Assembly (NCBI RefSeq): GCF_030814695.1
Contig: NZ_JAUSVL010000001.1
Location: 3,012,227 to 3,076,226 of the forward strand
DNA: 64,000 nucleotides
DNA from: Oligosphaera ethanolica
Lineage (GTDB): Bacteria > Verrucomicrobiota > Lentisphaeria > Oligosphaerales > Oligosphaeraceae
Direction: 5' to 3'
In this document: one piece after another, positions 44,865 through 54,700 of the stretch
How the letters are laid out: the number at the start of each line of letters is the position of its first letter
Numbering within the stretch: the stretch's first letter is position 1
The notes under the pieces: model-generated
Told to the model about the DNA's origin: nothing
Seen by the model: the letters and a program-made list of their open reading frames with translations, nothing else
Databases searched by the model: none
Position numbers and translations under genes: made by a program

Positions 44865-46403
44865 TCAGTTTCCGGCCATCATGGCGGCGACGTCTGCGGC
44901 GACATCGCCGGTGGCCTTGATGTCGAAGTTTTCGACGAGGACTTTGGCGACGCCGGGGGAGACGAATGCGGGCAGTGTTGGTCCGAGGCGGATGCCCTTG
45001 AAGCCGAGAGCCAGCAGCGCGAGGAGTACAGCGACGGCCTTCTGTTCATACCAGGCCAGATCGAAGGACAGCGGCAGCTTGTTGACGTCATCGAGGCCGA
45101 AGACTTCCTTGAGCTTGAGGGCGATAACGACTAGCGAGTAAGAGTCGTTGCATTGGCCGGCGTCGAGGACGCGCGGGATGCCGCCGATATCGCCGAGCTG
45201 GAGTTTGTTGTAACGGTACTTGGCGCAGCCGGCGGTGAGGATGACGGTATCTTTCGGCAGGGCTTCGGCGACGTCGGTGAAGTACTGGCGGGTCTTGTGG
45301 CGGCCATCGCAGCCAGCCATGACTACGAAGCGCTTGATGGCGCCGGATTTAACGGCGGCAACGACTTTGTCCGCCAGGGCCAGCACCTGATTGTGGGCGA
45401 AACCGCCGACGATGGCGCCGTTTTCAATGGCAGTGGGTGCCGGGCAGGTCTTGGCCAGAGCGATGATCGCGGAGAAGTCCTTCGCCTGACCGGGCTTGCG
45501 GTCGGCGATGTGCTTGACGCCGGGATAGCCGGCCAGGCCGGTGGTGAAGATGCGGTTCTTGTAGCTGTCCTGAACCGGCGTGATGCAGTTGGTGGTCATG
45601 AGAATCGGGCCATTGAAGGACGCGAACTCAGTGTTCTGCTTGTACCACGCATTGCCGTAGTTGCCATAGAGATGGGCGTACTTTTTGAACTCGGGGTAGT
45701 AGTGCGCGGGCAGCATCTCGCCGTGGGTGTAGATGTCGATGCCGGCGTCTTTGCTTTGTTCCAGCAGCTCCTTGAAATCCAGCAGATCGTGACCGGAAAC
45801 CAGGATGCCCGGGCGGGTGCCGACGCCGATCTTGACCGAGGTGATTTCGGGATTGCCATAGGCGCCGGTGTTTGCCTTGTCCAGCAACGCCATGGTGGTG
45901 ACGGCGATGTTGCCGCATTCGAGATTCAGCCCGACCAGTTCATTGGCGTCTTCGCTCTTGGCGGCGCCGGCAAGTGCCTTGAACATGAATTTGTAGATGG
46001 CGATGTCTTCCTGACCGAGAATGGCCGCGTGGTCGGCATAGGCGGCGACGCCCTTGAGGCCGTAGGTCAAAAGTTCGCGCAGGGAACGCACGTCTTCGTT
46101 GGCGGTGGCGAGCACGCCAAGCGGCGCATCGGCAGTCTTGCCGCCGATGAGGGCGTCGGTCTTGGCGATCTGGGCGTTGATGCGGTCGTTGTCGAAGTTC
46201 GCGTTGGTGATGGTCATGAACAGCGATTCGGCGACGAAGCGGCCGAGCTCCATGGTCGCCTCGTGGGTGAGTGCCAGCACCTTCAGGCGCTGCACCAGCT
46301 TGTCCTGGAGATTGGCGGTGTCGGCTTTTTTGCCGCACATACCCTGGATGTCGCAACCCGTATTCCGGCAGGCTTCCTGGCATTGAAAACAGAACATACT
46401 CAT
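44865..46403 (-). CDS. hcp: Hybrid-cluster protein (hydroxylamine / NO reductase)
   Basis: The 512-residue product begins [20 protein letters not shown], the Cys cluster that binds the first Fe-S cluster, and carries the hybrid-cluster ligands further on (for example [13 protein letters not shown] near 208, [20 protein letters not shown] near 335, [21 protein letters not shown] near 388 and [11 protein letters not shown] near 418). Hcp reduces NO or hydroxylamine in anaerobes under nitrosative stress. The length suits the shorter class found in strict anaerobes. It is the last gene of a tetR-ferredoxin-hcp operon, 26 bases after the ferredoxin-like gene. Confidence 0.95.
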   Translation of the reverse strand: MSMFCFQCQEACRNTGCDIQGMCGKKADTANLQDKLVQRLKVLALTHEATMELGRFVAESLFMTITNANFDNDRINAQIAKTDALIGGKTADAPLGVLATANEDVRSLRELLTYGLKGVAAYADHAAILGQEDIAIYKFMFKALAGAAKSEDANELVGLNLECGNIAVTTMALLDKANTGAYGNPEITSVKIGVGTRPGILVSGHDLLDFKELLEQSKDAGIDIYTHGEMLPAHYYPEFKKYAHLYGNYGNAWYKQNTEFASFNGPILMTTNCITPVQDSYKNRIFTTGLAGYPGVKHIADRKPGQAKDFSAIIALAKTCPAPTAIENGAIVGGFAHNQVLALADKVVAAVKSGAIKRFVVMAGCDGRHKTRQYFTDVAEALPKDTVILTAGCAKYRYNKLQLGDIGGIPRVLDAGQCNDSYSLVVIALKLKEVFGLDDVNKLPLSFDLAWYEQKAVAVLLALLALGFKGIRLGPTLPAFVSPGVAKVLVENFDIKATGDVAADVAAMMAGN

Positions 46404-46429
46404 AGTGATAATCCTTTCCTAAGTTGAAT

Positions 46430-47275
46430 TCAACCCTTTACTTCGCCGTCGGTGCTGACGACTTGTACCTTTATGTCATGCCGAACTCCGGCAACTTCAC
46501 AGGCTTTCTCGACAATCATCGTCGTGCCGCCGCAACATGGCACTTCCATGCGCAGGACCGTCACGCTCTTGATCGTATGGCGGCGGAAGATCTCCGCCAG
46601 TTTTTCGATGTACGCATCCGTGCTCTGATCGAGCTTCGGGCAGAAGATGACCAAGATTTTGCCGTCAAGGGCCTTGCGATGAAAATCGCCATAAGCGTAT
46701 GCTACGCAGTCCGCCGCAATCAGCAAATCGGCGTCATCGAAATACGTTGCATTTGGATTGAGCAAATGCAACTGCACCGGCCATTGCCGCAGCGTTGACG
46801 GCTGCTCGCCGGCAGAAGTCTGCGCGGCGCTGGGCGCTTTGGCGGCGGCGGGCTTGCGATCGAGGAATTTGGCCAGACTGCTTGGGCAGCCACAGGCCAT
46901 CTTGCCGTCGCCGCACTCGCCGGGCACGGCAATGCCTTGATCCTGCAAGTACGCGACGGCGATGTCGTAGAGCTTGTTTTCGCCGTGTGATTTCAGGTGC
47001 GCCAAGTGCGCCTTGATGGTGTTCTCGCCCTGTTTGACGATGTTTACCATCACCCTGCGCTCATCGTAGGGCTCGGCTTCGCGCTCAATGACGCTGATCG
47101 CGCCCAGTGGGCACTCGCCGATACAGGCGCCCAGGCCGTCACAGAACAGATCGCTGATCAGGCGCGCTTTGCCGTCGATGAGCTGCAGAGCGCCCTCGGG
47201 GCAGTTCGGTATGCAGGCTCCGCAGCCATTGCACTTCTTGTCGTCGATGTGGATGATTTTTCGTGTTGCCTTCAT
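46430..47275 (-). CDS. 2[4Fe-4S] ferredoxin-domain protein, Hcp partner
   Basis: The 281-residue product starts with two ferredoxin cluster motifs, CNGCGACIPNCPEGAL (residues 15-30) and DGLGACIGECPLGAIS (46-61; the first Cys sits in FCDGLGAC), followed by GECGDGKMACGCPSS near 119-133 with further cysteines and a C-terminal domain with EVPCCGGTT near 247. This is the usual companion of hcp in anaerobes and probably delivers electrons to it. It begins 15 bases after the tetR stop. Confidence 0.88.
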   Translation of the reverse strand: MKATRKIIHIDDKKCNGCGACIPNCPEGALQLIDGKARLISDLFCDGLGACIGECPLGAISVIEREAEPYDERRVMVNIVKQGENTIKAHLAHLKSHGENKLYDIAVAYLQDQGIAVPGECGDGKMACGCPSSLAKFLDRKPAAAKAPSAAQTSAGEQPSTLRQWPVQLHLLNPNATYFDDADLLIAADCVAYAYGDFHRKALDGKILVIFCPKLDQSTDAYIEKLAEIFRRHTIKSVTVLRMEVPCCGGTTMIVEKACEVAGVRHDIKVQVVSTDGEVKG

Positions 47276-47289
47276 CGTCAGGTCCTTTC

Positions 47290-47871
47290 CTATCTCAGTG
47301 TCTTGCTCAATGCGTCAATCAGTTCACGCCCCTTGCTGGCCAAATCAAAGCCGTATCCCGACATGCCCCACTGCTTGATCAACAGTCGCACTGGCCCCAT
47401 GATTAGCCGCAACATAATGTCCGGCGAAATGTCCGCGCGCACTTCACCGGCCTCGCGCGCATCCAAGAGCATCGCCCGCAGCCGGCCCATGTGCTTGTGC
47501 ATCATCCCCAGCATCTGCGCCGACAACTCCGCGTCATTCATGAAGATCTCTTCCGCAAACATCACCTGCGCTAACGAAGGCTTGGCAGCAACCAGCCGAA
47601 AACGGCTCTCGACAAAGGCCATCACGCCTGCCAAACCGTCCTTCTCCCGATCAGCCGCCGTAATCTCGTTATCGGCCGCTTCATCAAAACTGGCAATCAT
47701 CGCCTGCACGATCTCAAACTTGTTCGCAAAATGACGGTAGATCGCTGGCTCCGTCACGCCTAAGCGCGCCGACAAATTCTTGATCGTCAAATTCTGGATG
47801 CCGCCAACCGCAATCAACTCAATCGCGTGGTCGATGATCTCACCCTGACGTTTGCTCCGACAGTCCGGCAT
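47290..47871 (-). CDS. TetR-family regulator of the hcp operon
   Basis: The 193-residue product has a TetR-type DNA-binding domain at residues 8-55 with LTIKNLSARLGVTEPAIYRH as helix-turn-helix, and a helical C-terminal ligand domain. It is the first gene of the operon and lies just downstream of a perfect inverted repeat overlapping its promoter, so self-repression relieved by a signal linked to nitrosative or redox stress is likely. The ligand is not evident from sequence. Confidence 0.9.
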   Translation of the reverse strand: MPDCRSKRQGEIIDHAIELIAVGGIQNLTIKNLSARLGVTEPAIYRHFANKFEIVQAMIASFDEAADNEITAADREKDGLAGVMAFVESRFRLVAAKPSLAQVMFAEEIFMNDAELSAQMLGMMHKHMGRLRAMLLDAREAGEVRADISPDIMLRLIMGPVRLLIKQWGMSGYGFDLASKGRELIDALSKTLR

Positions 47872-47917
47872 TGCTCAATTATTCCTTTGTCTTGCCTCAT
47901 ACGGTGGCGTTGTCGCC

Positions 47918-47971
47918 GTGTTAGTTGTTATTCACTAACACATAAAATGCCACAAAAAACGGGGTTGTCAA
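47918..47971 (-). promoter_or_regulatory. Promoter and operator of the tetR-ferredoxin-hcp operon
   Basis: On the minus strand a perfect -35 TTGACA (47966-47971) is followed after 18 bases by TTTTAT (47942-47947). Directly after it, over the expected start site, lies GTGTTAGT-8 bases-ACTAACAC (47918-47941), a perfect inverted repeat with the 8+8+8 layout of a TetR-family operator. The first tetR codon is 47 bases further on. Confidence 0.78.
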
Positions 47972-48040
47972 ACGATTTGCTTAAAAAAGATGGACGAGGT
48001 GTATTTGGTCGGTAACCACCCCGGTGGGGAAAACACCGGG

Positions 48041-48611
48041 GACAATTTGCAGGAAACCCACGGCCATTCGCCGCCCCGCCATGACATATGGGTAGCTAAC
48101 CAGGCAGCGGGTTTCATAGGAGCAATGCTCTTCACATAGCATGCGGCAATCGCCGGCGATGAGTTGATTAGTAACCATGCACAAGATCATTCGCCGAGGT
48201 TTTGAGCACCGAAGGTGCGCCCTAAGATAGCCCAGGGCAAGCGCCCGCAGGGCGCGTCGCCCTGGGTAAGGTGCCCCAACCCAAAAGAGCCCTGAAAGGG
48301 CGGCCTAAAAGACCTGCGACGAAGGGTCACAGCGCAAAATTGCCGCAGCAATCAATGAGTTCCATTGCCTCTTTGGCTCCAGTCAGCTTCGCCGACTGAA
48401 GCCAAAGAGGCTGAGGAACACGGACCAATATGGCGCGCTACCCAGGGCGGCGCGCGCCTTCGGCGCCGCTTGCCCTGGGCTATCTTAGGCCGCGCTTTCA
48501 GCGCTTCTGCCGCTTCGCGGCGGAAATGCACGACGAGAAAAGGCTGCTTGGTTGAAACAACAAGTGCCAAGGATACCGTTAAATGAGGAGCATCGGTTTC
48601 ATAGGAGTGAT
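48041..48611 (+). repeat. 571 bp long interspersed repeat, copy 1 (contains family 'R')
   Basis: The block from GACAATTTGCAGGAAACCCA to GGTTTCATAGGAGTGAT recurs at 61255-61825 in the same orientation with a constant offset of 13,214 bases and only scattered substitutions. Inside, TAAGATAGCCCAGGGCAAGC (from about 48223) is inverted at about 48467-48487, so the unit can fold into a long stem. GTTTCATAGGAG words stand near both ends. No credible gene is inside; open frames there are not conserved in style with real genes. Confidence 0.88.
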
Positions 48612-48654
48612 TGAGAATAGCCGGCTGCCAGTGCTGCCTCTTGACTGGCGGGAC

Positions 48655-49015
48655 ACTGGGCGTTTTTTGGGACACCATGGACGCTATGGACACCGCCGGT
48701 CAGTCCACGGCGTCCAAGCAGTCCACAACCGGTCCCCGGTGTCCAAGGCGTCCTTCTCCATGGTCCAGAAAGTCCTCACGGTCCAATCCATGGGACCATG
48801 CCTCATGAGTCCGTGAGTCCTCGCCCCAGTGCGCGCAGTCGTCAAGTGGTCCCCATGGTCCCAGTCGTCCTCTGAGGCAGGCCATTATCAATCGCTGACC
48901 GGTTACGGATGGACAGGATGGACAGGATGGACAGGATGGACGAGATGAATTAGGCGTCCATGGCGTCCATAGCGTCCATAGTGTCCATGGCGTCCATAGT
49001 GTCAGAATAGTCCGC
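48655..49015. repeat. Minisatellite-like GTCCA / GGACA word array
   Basis: The spacer is dominated by short words: GGACACCATGGACGCTATGG, GTCCAAGGCGTCC, four copies of TGGACAGGA near 48909-48945, and GGCGTCCATAGCGTCCATAG (nine base unit) near 48956-49005. No gene was seen. The style (short word expanded in both orientations) recalls the GATC arrays but the word differs. Confidence 0.75.
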
Positions 49016-49040
49016 AGATGATGGTGCGGAGGGCGCGGCG

Positions 49041-49847
49041 TCAGGGCGCGAGCTGTTTGGTAGCCTCCAGGAATGCGTCGTAGTAGCGGTCGCCGAAGGT
49101 TTTTAGGCTTTCGCTGTTGAAGTGGACTTTGTCGGCATTACTGGTGAGGTCTTTGGAGCTGACGAATGCGGCTGGTGGTAGTTCTTTGGCGACGGCTTGC
49201 TGGGCGGCATCGACATTTGTGCGTCCCTCATGCCATGGGCTCCACTGGCTGAGCTGGCCGATGATGAAGGGCACGTTTTGGGCGTCGAGGTCTTGGCGCA
49301 GGTCTTTCACGAGGGTGGTGAGCAACGCGTGGTATTGCAGGCTGCGTTCTTTGCCGCAGTCGGCCTCGCCCTGGTGGAAGAGGATGGCTTTGAGGACGCC
49401 GTCCTGCATGGCGCGTTTACTGCGGGTGACGGCGTCGTCGTAGGGGTGGCTCTTCGTTTGTTGCCAGAAGGCGCCACGACGCCATTGGGTGATGCTGGAG
49501 CCGCCACAGGCGGCTGGGATGAGGCCGATGGTCGCATCGGGGTGATCGGCGGCCATGCGCGCTGCGAAGCTGCGGGCGAGGCCGACGCCGGCCATCTTCT
49601 TGTCGTAATGCACGGGATCGACGGCCGGTACCCACTGGCCGTCTTGGTTGAGCATCAGTACACGCTCGTGCGGCGCGTTGTCCGCGGGGTCAATGATGCC
49701 ACGCCCGGCCATGTTCGACTGGCCAATGAGCAGCACTAAATAGAAATTGTCCTTGGCGGGTAAGGCAACACCGGCGTCTTGCGCCGTGACAGCGGAGCCC
49801 GCGAAGAGCAGTGCGGCAAAAACAAGGGCGGATAGCAGGTTTTTCAT
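49041..49847 (-). CDS. Secreted SGNH carbohydrate acetylesterase (SASA / CE6-like)
   Basis: The 268-residue product has a signal peptide (MKNLLSALVFAALLFAGSAV, cleavage near 23). SGNH-type blocks follow: LIGQSNMAGRG near 42 (nucleophile Ser), AACGGSSITQW near 110, LFHQGEADC near 153 and NADKVHFNSES near 240 with the catalytic Asp and His. This is the sialate O-acetylesterase / acetyl-xylan-esterase (CE6) type, removing acetyl groups from glycans in the periplasm. The frame is open to 50099; the start at 49847 begins the signal peptide. Confidence 0.85.
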   Translation of the reverse strand: MKNLLSALVFAALLFAGSAVTAQDAGVALPAKDNFYLVLLIGQSNMAGRGIIDPADNAPHERVLMLNQDGQWVPAVDPVHYDKKMAGVGLARSFAARMAADHPDATIGLIPAACGGSSITQWRRGAFWQQTKSHPYDDAVTRSKRAMQDGVLKAILFHQGEADCGKERSLQYHALLTTLVKDLRQDLDAQNVPFIIGQLSQWSPWHEGRTNVDAAQQAVAKELPPAAFVSSKDLTSNADKVHFNSESLKTFGDRYYDAFLEATKQLAP

Positions 49848-50339
49848 GGGTGGCGAAGCCTTTGGGGTGATTCGTGATGGATGAAGGGGCGGCGGCTGCG
49901 GGCGCAGCGGTAGCTCAGGCGAGCATACACGCAGCGCGGCGTGGTCGTGAAAGCCTGCAATATACCACGGCTTTTTTGTCGCGACGACGCGTCGCGTGGG
50001 TGATTTGCGACCTAAGGGTACCGCCTCACGCATTGATACCGGCTGGAGCGTGGGTGACGCTGGGACCGGTTGGCGCTGCACACTAGGGCGAGGACTCACG
50101 ACTCATATGGCATGGTCCCATGGATTGGACCGTGGGGACTTTCGGGACCGTGGGGAATGACGCAAGGGAGGCCTGGGAGCGCCGCCGTCCGGGCGGCATT
50201 GATCCTGGGAGCGCCGCCGTCCGGGCGGCATTGATCCTGGGAGCGCCGCCGCCCCGGCGGCATTCATCTTCGCAAGAGTGCGAGGAAACGCCTATATTGG
50301 CCAGTGTCAAAGCCAATCATCAGCCAAAGGAGAATGCAC
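49848..50339. repeat. Spacer with three 32 bp hairpin repeats
   Basis: Between divergent esterase and sulfatase genes. At 50172, 50204 and 50236 the unit CCTGGGAGCGCCGCCGTCCG followed by GGCGGCATTGAT repeats with exact 32 base period; each unit holds a GCCGCC/GGCGGC hairpin. Near 50100-50160 the words GGACCGTGGGGACTTTCGGG again show GGACC repetition. No gene was found; the promoter of the sulfatase is not obvious. Confidence 0.7.
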
Positions 50340-51749
50340 ATGGTGCCACGACCGAACATCCTGTTGTTTTTTACCGACGACCAGCGTTTTGACACCATTC
50401 GCGCTCTGGGCAATGAGCAGGTCATCACGCCGCATTTGGATGCGCTGGTGGCGCGCGGCACGACTTTCACGCATAATTTCATCCCGGGCGGCACCTGTGG
50501 GGCGGTGTGCATGCCCAGCCGGGCGATGCTTCATAGTGGCCGGACGCTGTTTCACCTCGACCGCGAAGGTCAGGGCATTCCCGATGCGCACATCACTCTC
50601 GGCGAATGCTTGCGCCAGGCCGGCTACGAGACCTATGCCACTGGCAAATGGCACAATGGCACGGCGGCCTTCGCCCGCAGCTTCGGTGCCGGCGACGAGA
50701 TATTCTTTGGTGGCATGGACGACCATTGGAATGTCCCGGCCTACCACTATGACCCCAGTGGCCGCTATGATCACGCCTGTCCATACACACCGGACCCTTT
50801 TCAGAGCAACGCGCTCAAATATCGCCGTTGTGATCACGTCAGCCCCGGCAAGCACTCGACGGACCTCTTTGCCGACAGCGCGCTGCGCTTCCTGACTGAC
50901 CACGATACATCGCGGCCGTTCTTCCTCTACGTATCGCTGATGGCGCCGCATGATCCGCGCACCATGCCGAAGCAGTACCGCGAGCTCTACAACCCCGACG
51001 ATATCGCCCTGCCGGCAAATTTCCTCCCTGAGCACCCGATAGACACGGGCGCTTTGCGTATACGCGATGAGACGCTGGCGGCATTTCCGCGTGATCCGGC
51101 GGAGATTCGCCGGCATATCGCCGAGTATTACGCGATGATCAGCCATCTTGACGACGCTTTCGGGCGGGTCATGGCGGCATTGCGAGCGCGTGGCGACCTG
51201 GACAACACCATCGTGGTTTTTGCCGGTGACAACGGCTTGGCGCTAGGCCAGCACGGTCTGATGGGCAAGCAGAGCGTCTACGAGCACAGTGTCCGCGTGC
51301 CGCTGATTTTTGCCGGGCCTGGGATTGCCGCCGGCGAGCGGCGCGACGGCTTCAGCTACCTCTTGGATGTCTATCCGACGCTGGTCGAACTGGCGGGCGT
51401 GTCGGTGCCGGCGTCGGTGGAGGGGCGCAGCCTCCTGCCCATGCTGCGGGACCCGCAGGCGTCCCTGCGAGACAGCCTCTACCTCGCCTATGCTGACAGC
51501 ATTCGCGGCCTGCGCACTTGCACCCATAAAATTATCGAGTATGCTTGCGGCGAAACGCAGCTCTTTGATCTGCAGGCCGATCCGCTGGAGCGAGAGAACC
51601 TGGCGGCGCAGCCCGAACACGCGGCGCTGCTTGCTGAGCTCAGGGCACAGCTGCGCGGCCAGGCCGATGCGTGGGATGACGTCGCGCATCCCGCGGGTAG
51701 GGCGTTCTGGACACGCCGGCAGAATGACCTGGGGCCGAAAACGTACTGA
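50340..51749 (+). CDS. Formylglycine-dependent sulfatase
   Basis: The 469-residue sulfatase begins MVPRPNILLFFTDDQRFDTI with the calcium-binding Asp pair, and has the formylglycine motif CMPSR with Cys about residue 57. Later blocks are DHWNVPAYHYDP, FFLYVSLMAPHDPR near 200, the second metal site VFAGDNGLALGQHG near 298 and KQSVYEHSVRVPLIF near 311. There is no signal peptide, so unless exported otherwise it acts in the cytoplasm on imported sulfated sugars. A GGAG site lies seven bases upstream of ATG 50340. It needs a formylglycine-generating or anaerobic sulfatase-maturing enzyme, not in this window. Confidence 0.92.
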   Translation: MVPRPNILLFFTDDQRFDTIRALGNEQVITPHLDALVARGTTFTHNFIPGGTCGAVCMPSRAMLHSGRTLFHLDREGQGIPDAHITLGECLRQAGYETYATGKWHNGTAAFARSFGAGDEIFFGGMDDHWNVPAYHYDPSGRYDHACPYTPDPFQSNALKYRRCDHVSPGKHSTDLFADSALRFLTDHDTSRPFFLYVSLMAPHDPRTMPKQYRELYNPDDIALPANFLPEHPIDTGALRIRDETLAAFPRDPAEIRRHIAEYYAMISHLDDAFGRVMAALRARGDLDNTIVVFAGDNGLALGQHGLMGKQSVYEHSVRVPLIFAGPGIAAGERRDGFSYLLDVYPTLVELAGVSVPASVEGRSLLPMLRDPQASLRDSLYLAYADSIRGLRTCTHKIIEYACGETQLFDLQADPLERENLAAQPEHAALLAELRAQLRGQADAWDDVAHPAGRAFWTRRQNDLGPKTY

Positions 51750-51771
51750 GTAATAAGGGGGGACGTCTTAC

Positions 51772-54700
51772 ATGGCTTTTTATCTCTATCAGCATTATAG
51801 CCTAACCGCGCTTGCGGATAAATTTCAGCGCCTGCGGCGCGAGGGGCCGTACTTTGGTCCGCCCGGTGCTCAGCGTTTTCGGTCTACAGATATTTTTGTG
51901 TCTGAGAAGGTGGTAGTGCCGACCTACGGCATGCGTATTTGGCTGACCCAGTATCTGGCACAGCAGTCAGCCGTGGTCGCCAATATCGACTTTCCCTACC
52001 CGCGCAATTTTATTGCCGAGGTCCTCAACCGGCAATTCGCCGGGCAGCCAGATTACCGGCCGGAGCTGTTTACGGTCGAGGTCATGGCCTGGCGCATCAT
52101 GAAGATAATGGCCGCGGCAGGCGCTGCGGACCGCGCGGAAATGCTGTCGGCGCTGACGGCCTATCTGCAGCAGGGTGATGAACGGCCGGCGCTGCGGCAA
52201 TACGAGTTGGCGCTGCGCATCGCCGGCCTATTCGATCAGTATATGATCTATCGGGCGGATGACCTCGTTGCTTGGCGGACGGCGTTGCCGGTTGCGGACC
52301 CCGAGCGCTGGCAGGCGGCGCTGTGGCAGCAACTCCTGGTGACTAGCGACGGCGCGCCACTCATGAGTCCCGCCGATGCCTTTGTGGACTACCTCAAGCT
52401 ACCTGCTGGGCAGGTGCGAGGCGAGCCCGATTCCGAGCCCGTGCCGGTAGCGGTCTTCGGAGCTAGCACCATGCCGCCGGTGTACTTGGATGTCTTGCGG
52501 CAGCTGGCAAACGTCACTGACGTTCATTTCTTCTATCACAACCCCTGTGTTGAATATATTGGTGATCATCCCATGCGGGGGGAAAAGGTCGTGCCCACCG
52601 AATTGGACGACCAGGAATATACCAACAAGCTCATTGAGAACTACGGCCTGTTGGGGCGCGAATTTAGCAAAATCATCCAAGACCTCAAGGGTATCTACGA
52701 AGAGGGCGAGGAAACAGCCGTCGCGAGCGGCCAGCGTGAGTCCCGTGATACTCTCCTCACTCATATTCAGGATAGTGTGGTTCAGGTGTGCCAGTCAGAC
52801 GGGCCGGTGGCGGTCGCGCCGACAGATGACTCGCTACTCTTTTTCGACTGCCACAACGCCCTGCGGCAGGTCGAGGTCTTGCACGATCGCCTGTTGGCAC
52901 TTTTTGCCCGCAATAGCGAGGCAAAACGAGGTGAAAGACTCTATCCCGATGACATTCTGGTGATGGCGCCGGATATCAGTGCCATGGCGCCGGCCATTGC
53001 GGCCGTGTTTGATCAGAGCATCTTGAAGGACCACTACGTCATCAGCGACCGGTCGTTGCAGCAGAACAACGCCATTGCCGCGGCCTTTGCGAGCATTATT
53101 GACCTCGTTGACGGCCGTTTTGAGCATAGCCGGCTGATGGCCTTGCTGGACGTATCCGCTCTGCGGCGGCGATTCCATTTTGATGACGACGAGACGGATC
53201 GTTTACGGGATTGGCTCTACCAGGGCTACGTCTGTTGGGGCATTGATCGCGAGCAGCGCCAGCGGAATAGCGGTATTCCGTTTGACGCTTTTTCTTGGCG
53301 GCACGCCATCAATCGCCTGATGCTGGGCCTGGCGCTGGAGGACGTCGATGACGGCGCGGCTGATGGTGTTGCTGGTGTTGCTGGCGCTGCCGCAGCCGTG
53401 GCGGTTGCTGGCGGTCCACGCTGGTTGCAGAGCTCACTCACCACCTGGCCGGAGCGCCTGCCGCCATTATGCCTGGCAGATGATACGCAAGGGCGCGCCC
53501 TCCTGGGCAATCTCAGTAACTTCCTGGAAAAGCTTGTGGCGAGTGCTGAGACTCTGCGCGAGCCGCGGCCCATTGACGCATGGTTTGAGGCCCTCACGAC
53601 GCTCCTCAGCGACTTCTTTGCGCCGGACAATGACAGTGCTGCGGATTACGCCGTGGTCATGCAGACGCTGAAAGACGTCGCTCACGCCGCCAAGCAGGCC
53701 GGCTATGGCGAGCTCGTGCCCTACGAGCTGATCAAACGGCTATTGCAGGAGGCCATGGCGACGCCGCAGAAGAGCTATCCCTTCATGTCGGGCAAGATCA
53801 CCTTCTGTTCCTTGCAGCCCATGCGCAGCGTGCCACGGCGGGTCATTGTCATGCTGGGTATGAACGACGGTGCGTTCCCGCGCGTGGACAGCAGAGTCGG
53901 CTTCAATATCATGGTGCGAAAACCCCGGCGTTGTGATCGATCGCGGCAATGGGAAGACCGCTATCTCTTTTTGGAGTCCATCATGGCGGCGGAAGAGCGC
54001 CTGTGGATTTTCTACAACGGGCGTAATGAACACCGCAAACGCGAGCAGCTGCCGGCGTTGCCGGTCAGTGAACTGCGCGATGTGGTGGGGCGTTCCTTCT
54101 GCCTGCCGCAAGAAGGTGCTGCGCCAGCGGGCACGAGTGTCCTCTCGGCGATGACCATCATGGCGCCTTTGCATCCCTACGATCCTAGCTGCTTTGGCGC
54201 GCCAGCTGCAGGCCAGCCGCAAACGCTGTTTTCCTTCAATCACCGCTATTATGCCATCGCCAAAGAAATAGCCGCCGGGACCAACTATGTCGCCAAAGCG
54301 GACTTCCTGGACGGCATTGGCGACGAGGGCTTGCCGCCACCGGTCGGCAAGTCCCAGGCAGGCATCGATGTCGTCGATCTGGTCAAATTTTTCAGTAATG
54401 CCAGCGAGGCTTTCATGGTGAAGACCCTCGGCTTTCCGAGTCGGGAATGGGGCGAGCGTCGTCACGGCGATTTGGAGCCACTGGCGATTGATTCCAGAGA
54501 GAAGACGGCCTTACGCAAGCGCCTGGCGCAGTACCAGAAAAACCGCCAGGTGACTGCTGCGGAGTGCGCCAAGCTCCTCCGGCGTTTCCAAGCTGACAAC
54601 AGCCTGCCGCCGGGCGCGCCCGGCAAGCGCCTCTTTGATGAATGCCTGGCCCAAAGTCGCTTTGCCGACGATGCCACGCAACAAGCCTGGGCCGAGCAAG

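Noticed and set aside
48352-48693. Open frames of 65-113 codons inside the 571 bp repeat (and its copy at 61566-61892).
   Set aside because: They cross hairpins, lack ribosome sites and differ in length between the two near-identical copies; the sequence behaves as a non-coding repeat.
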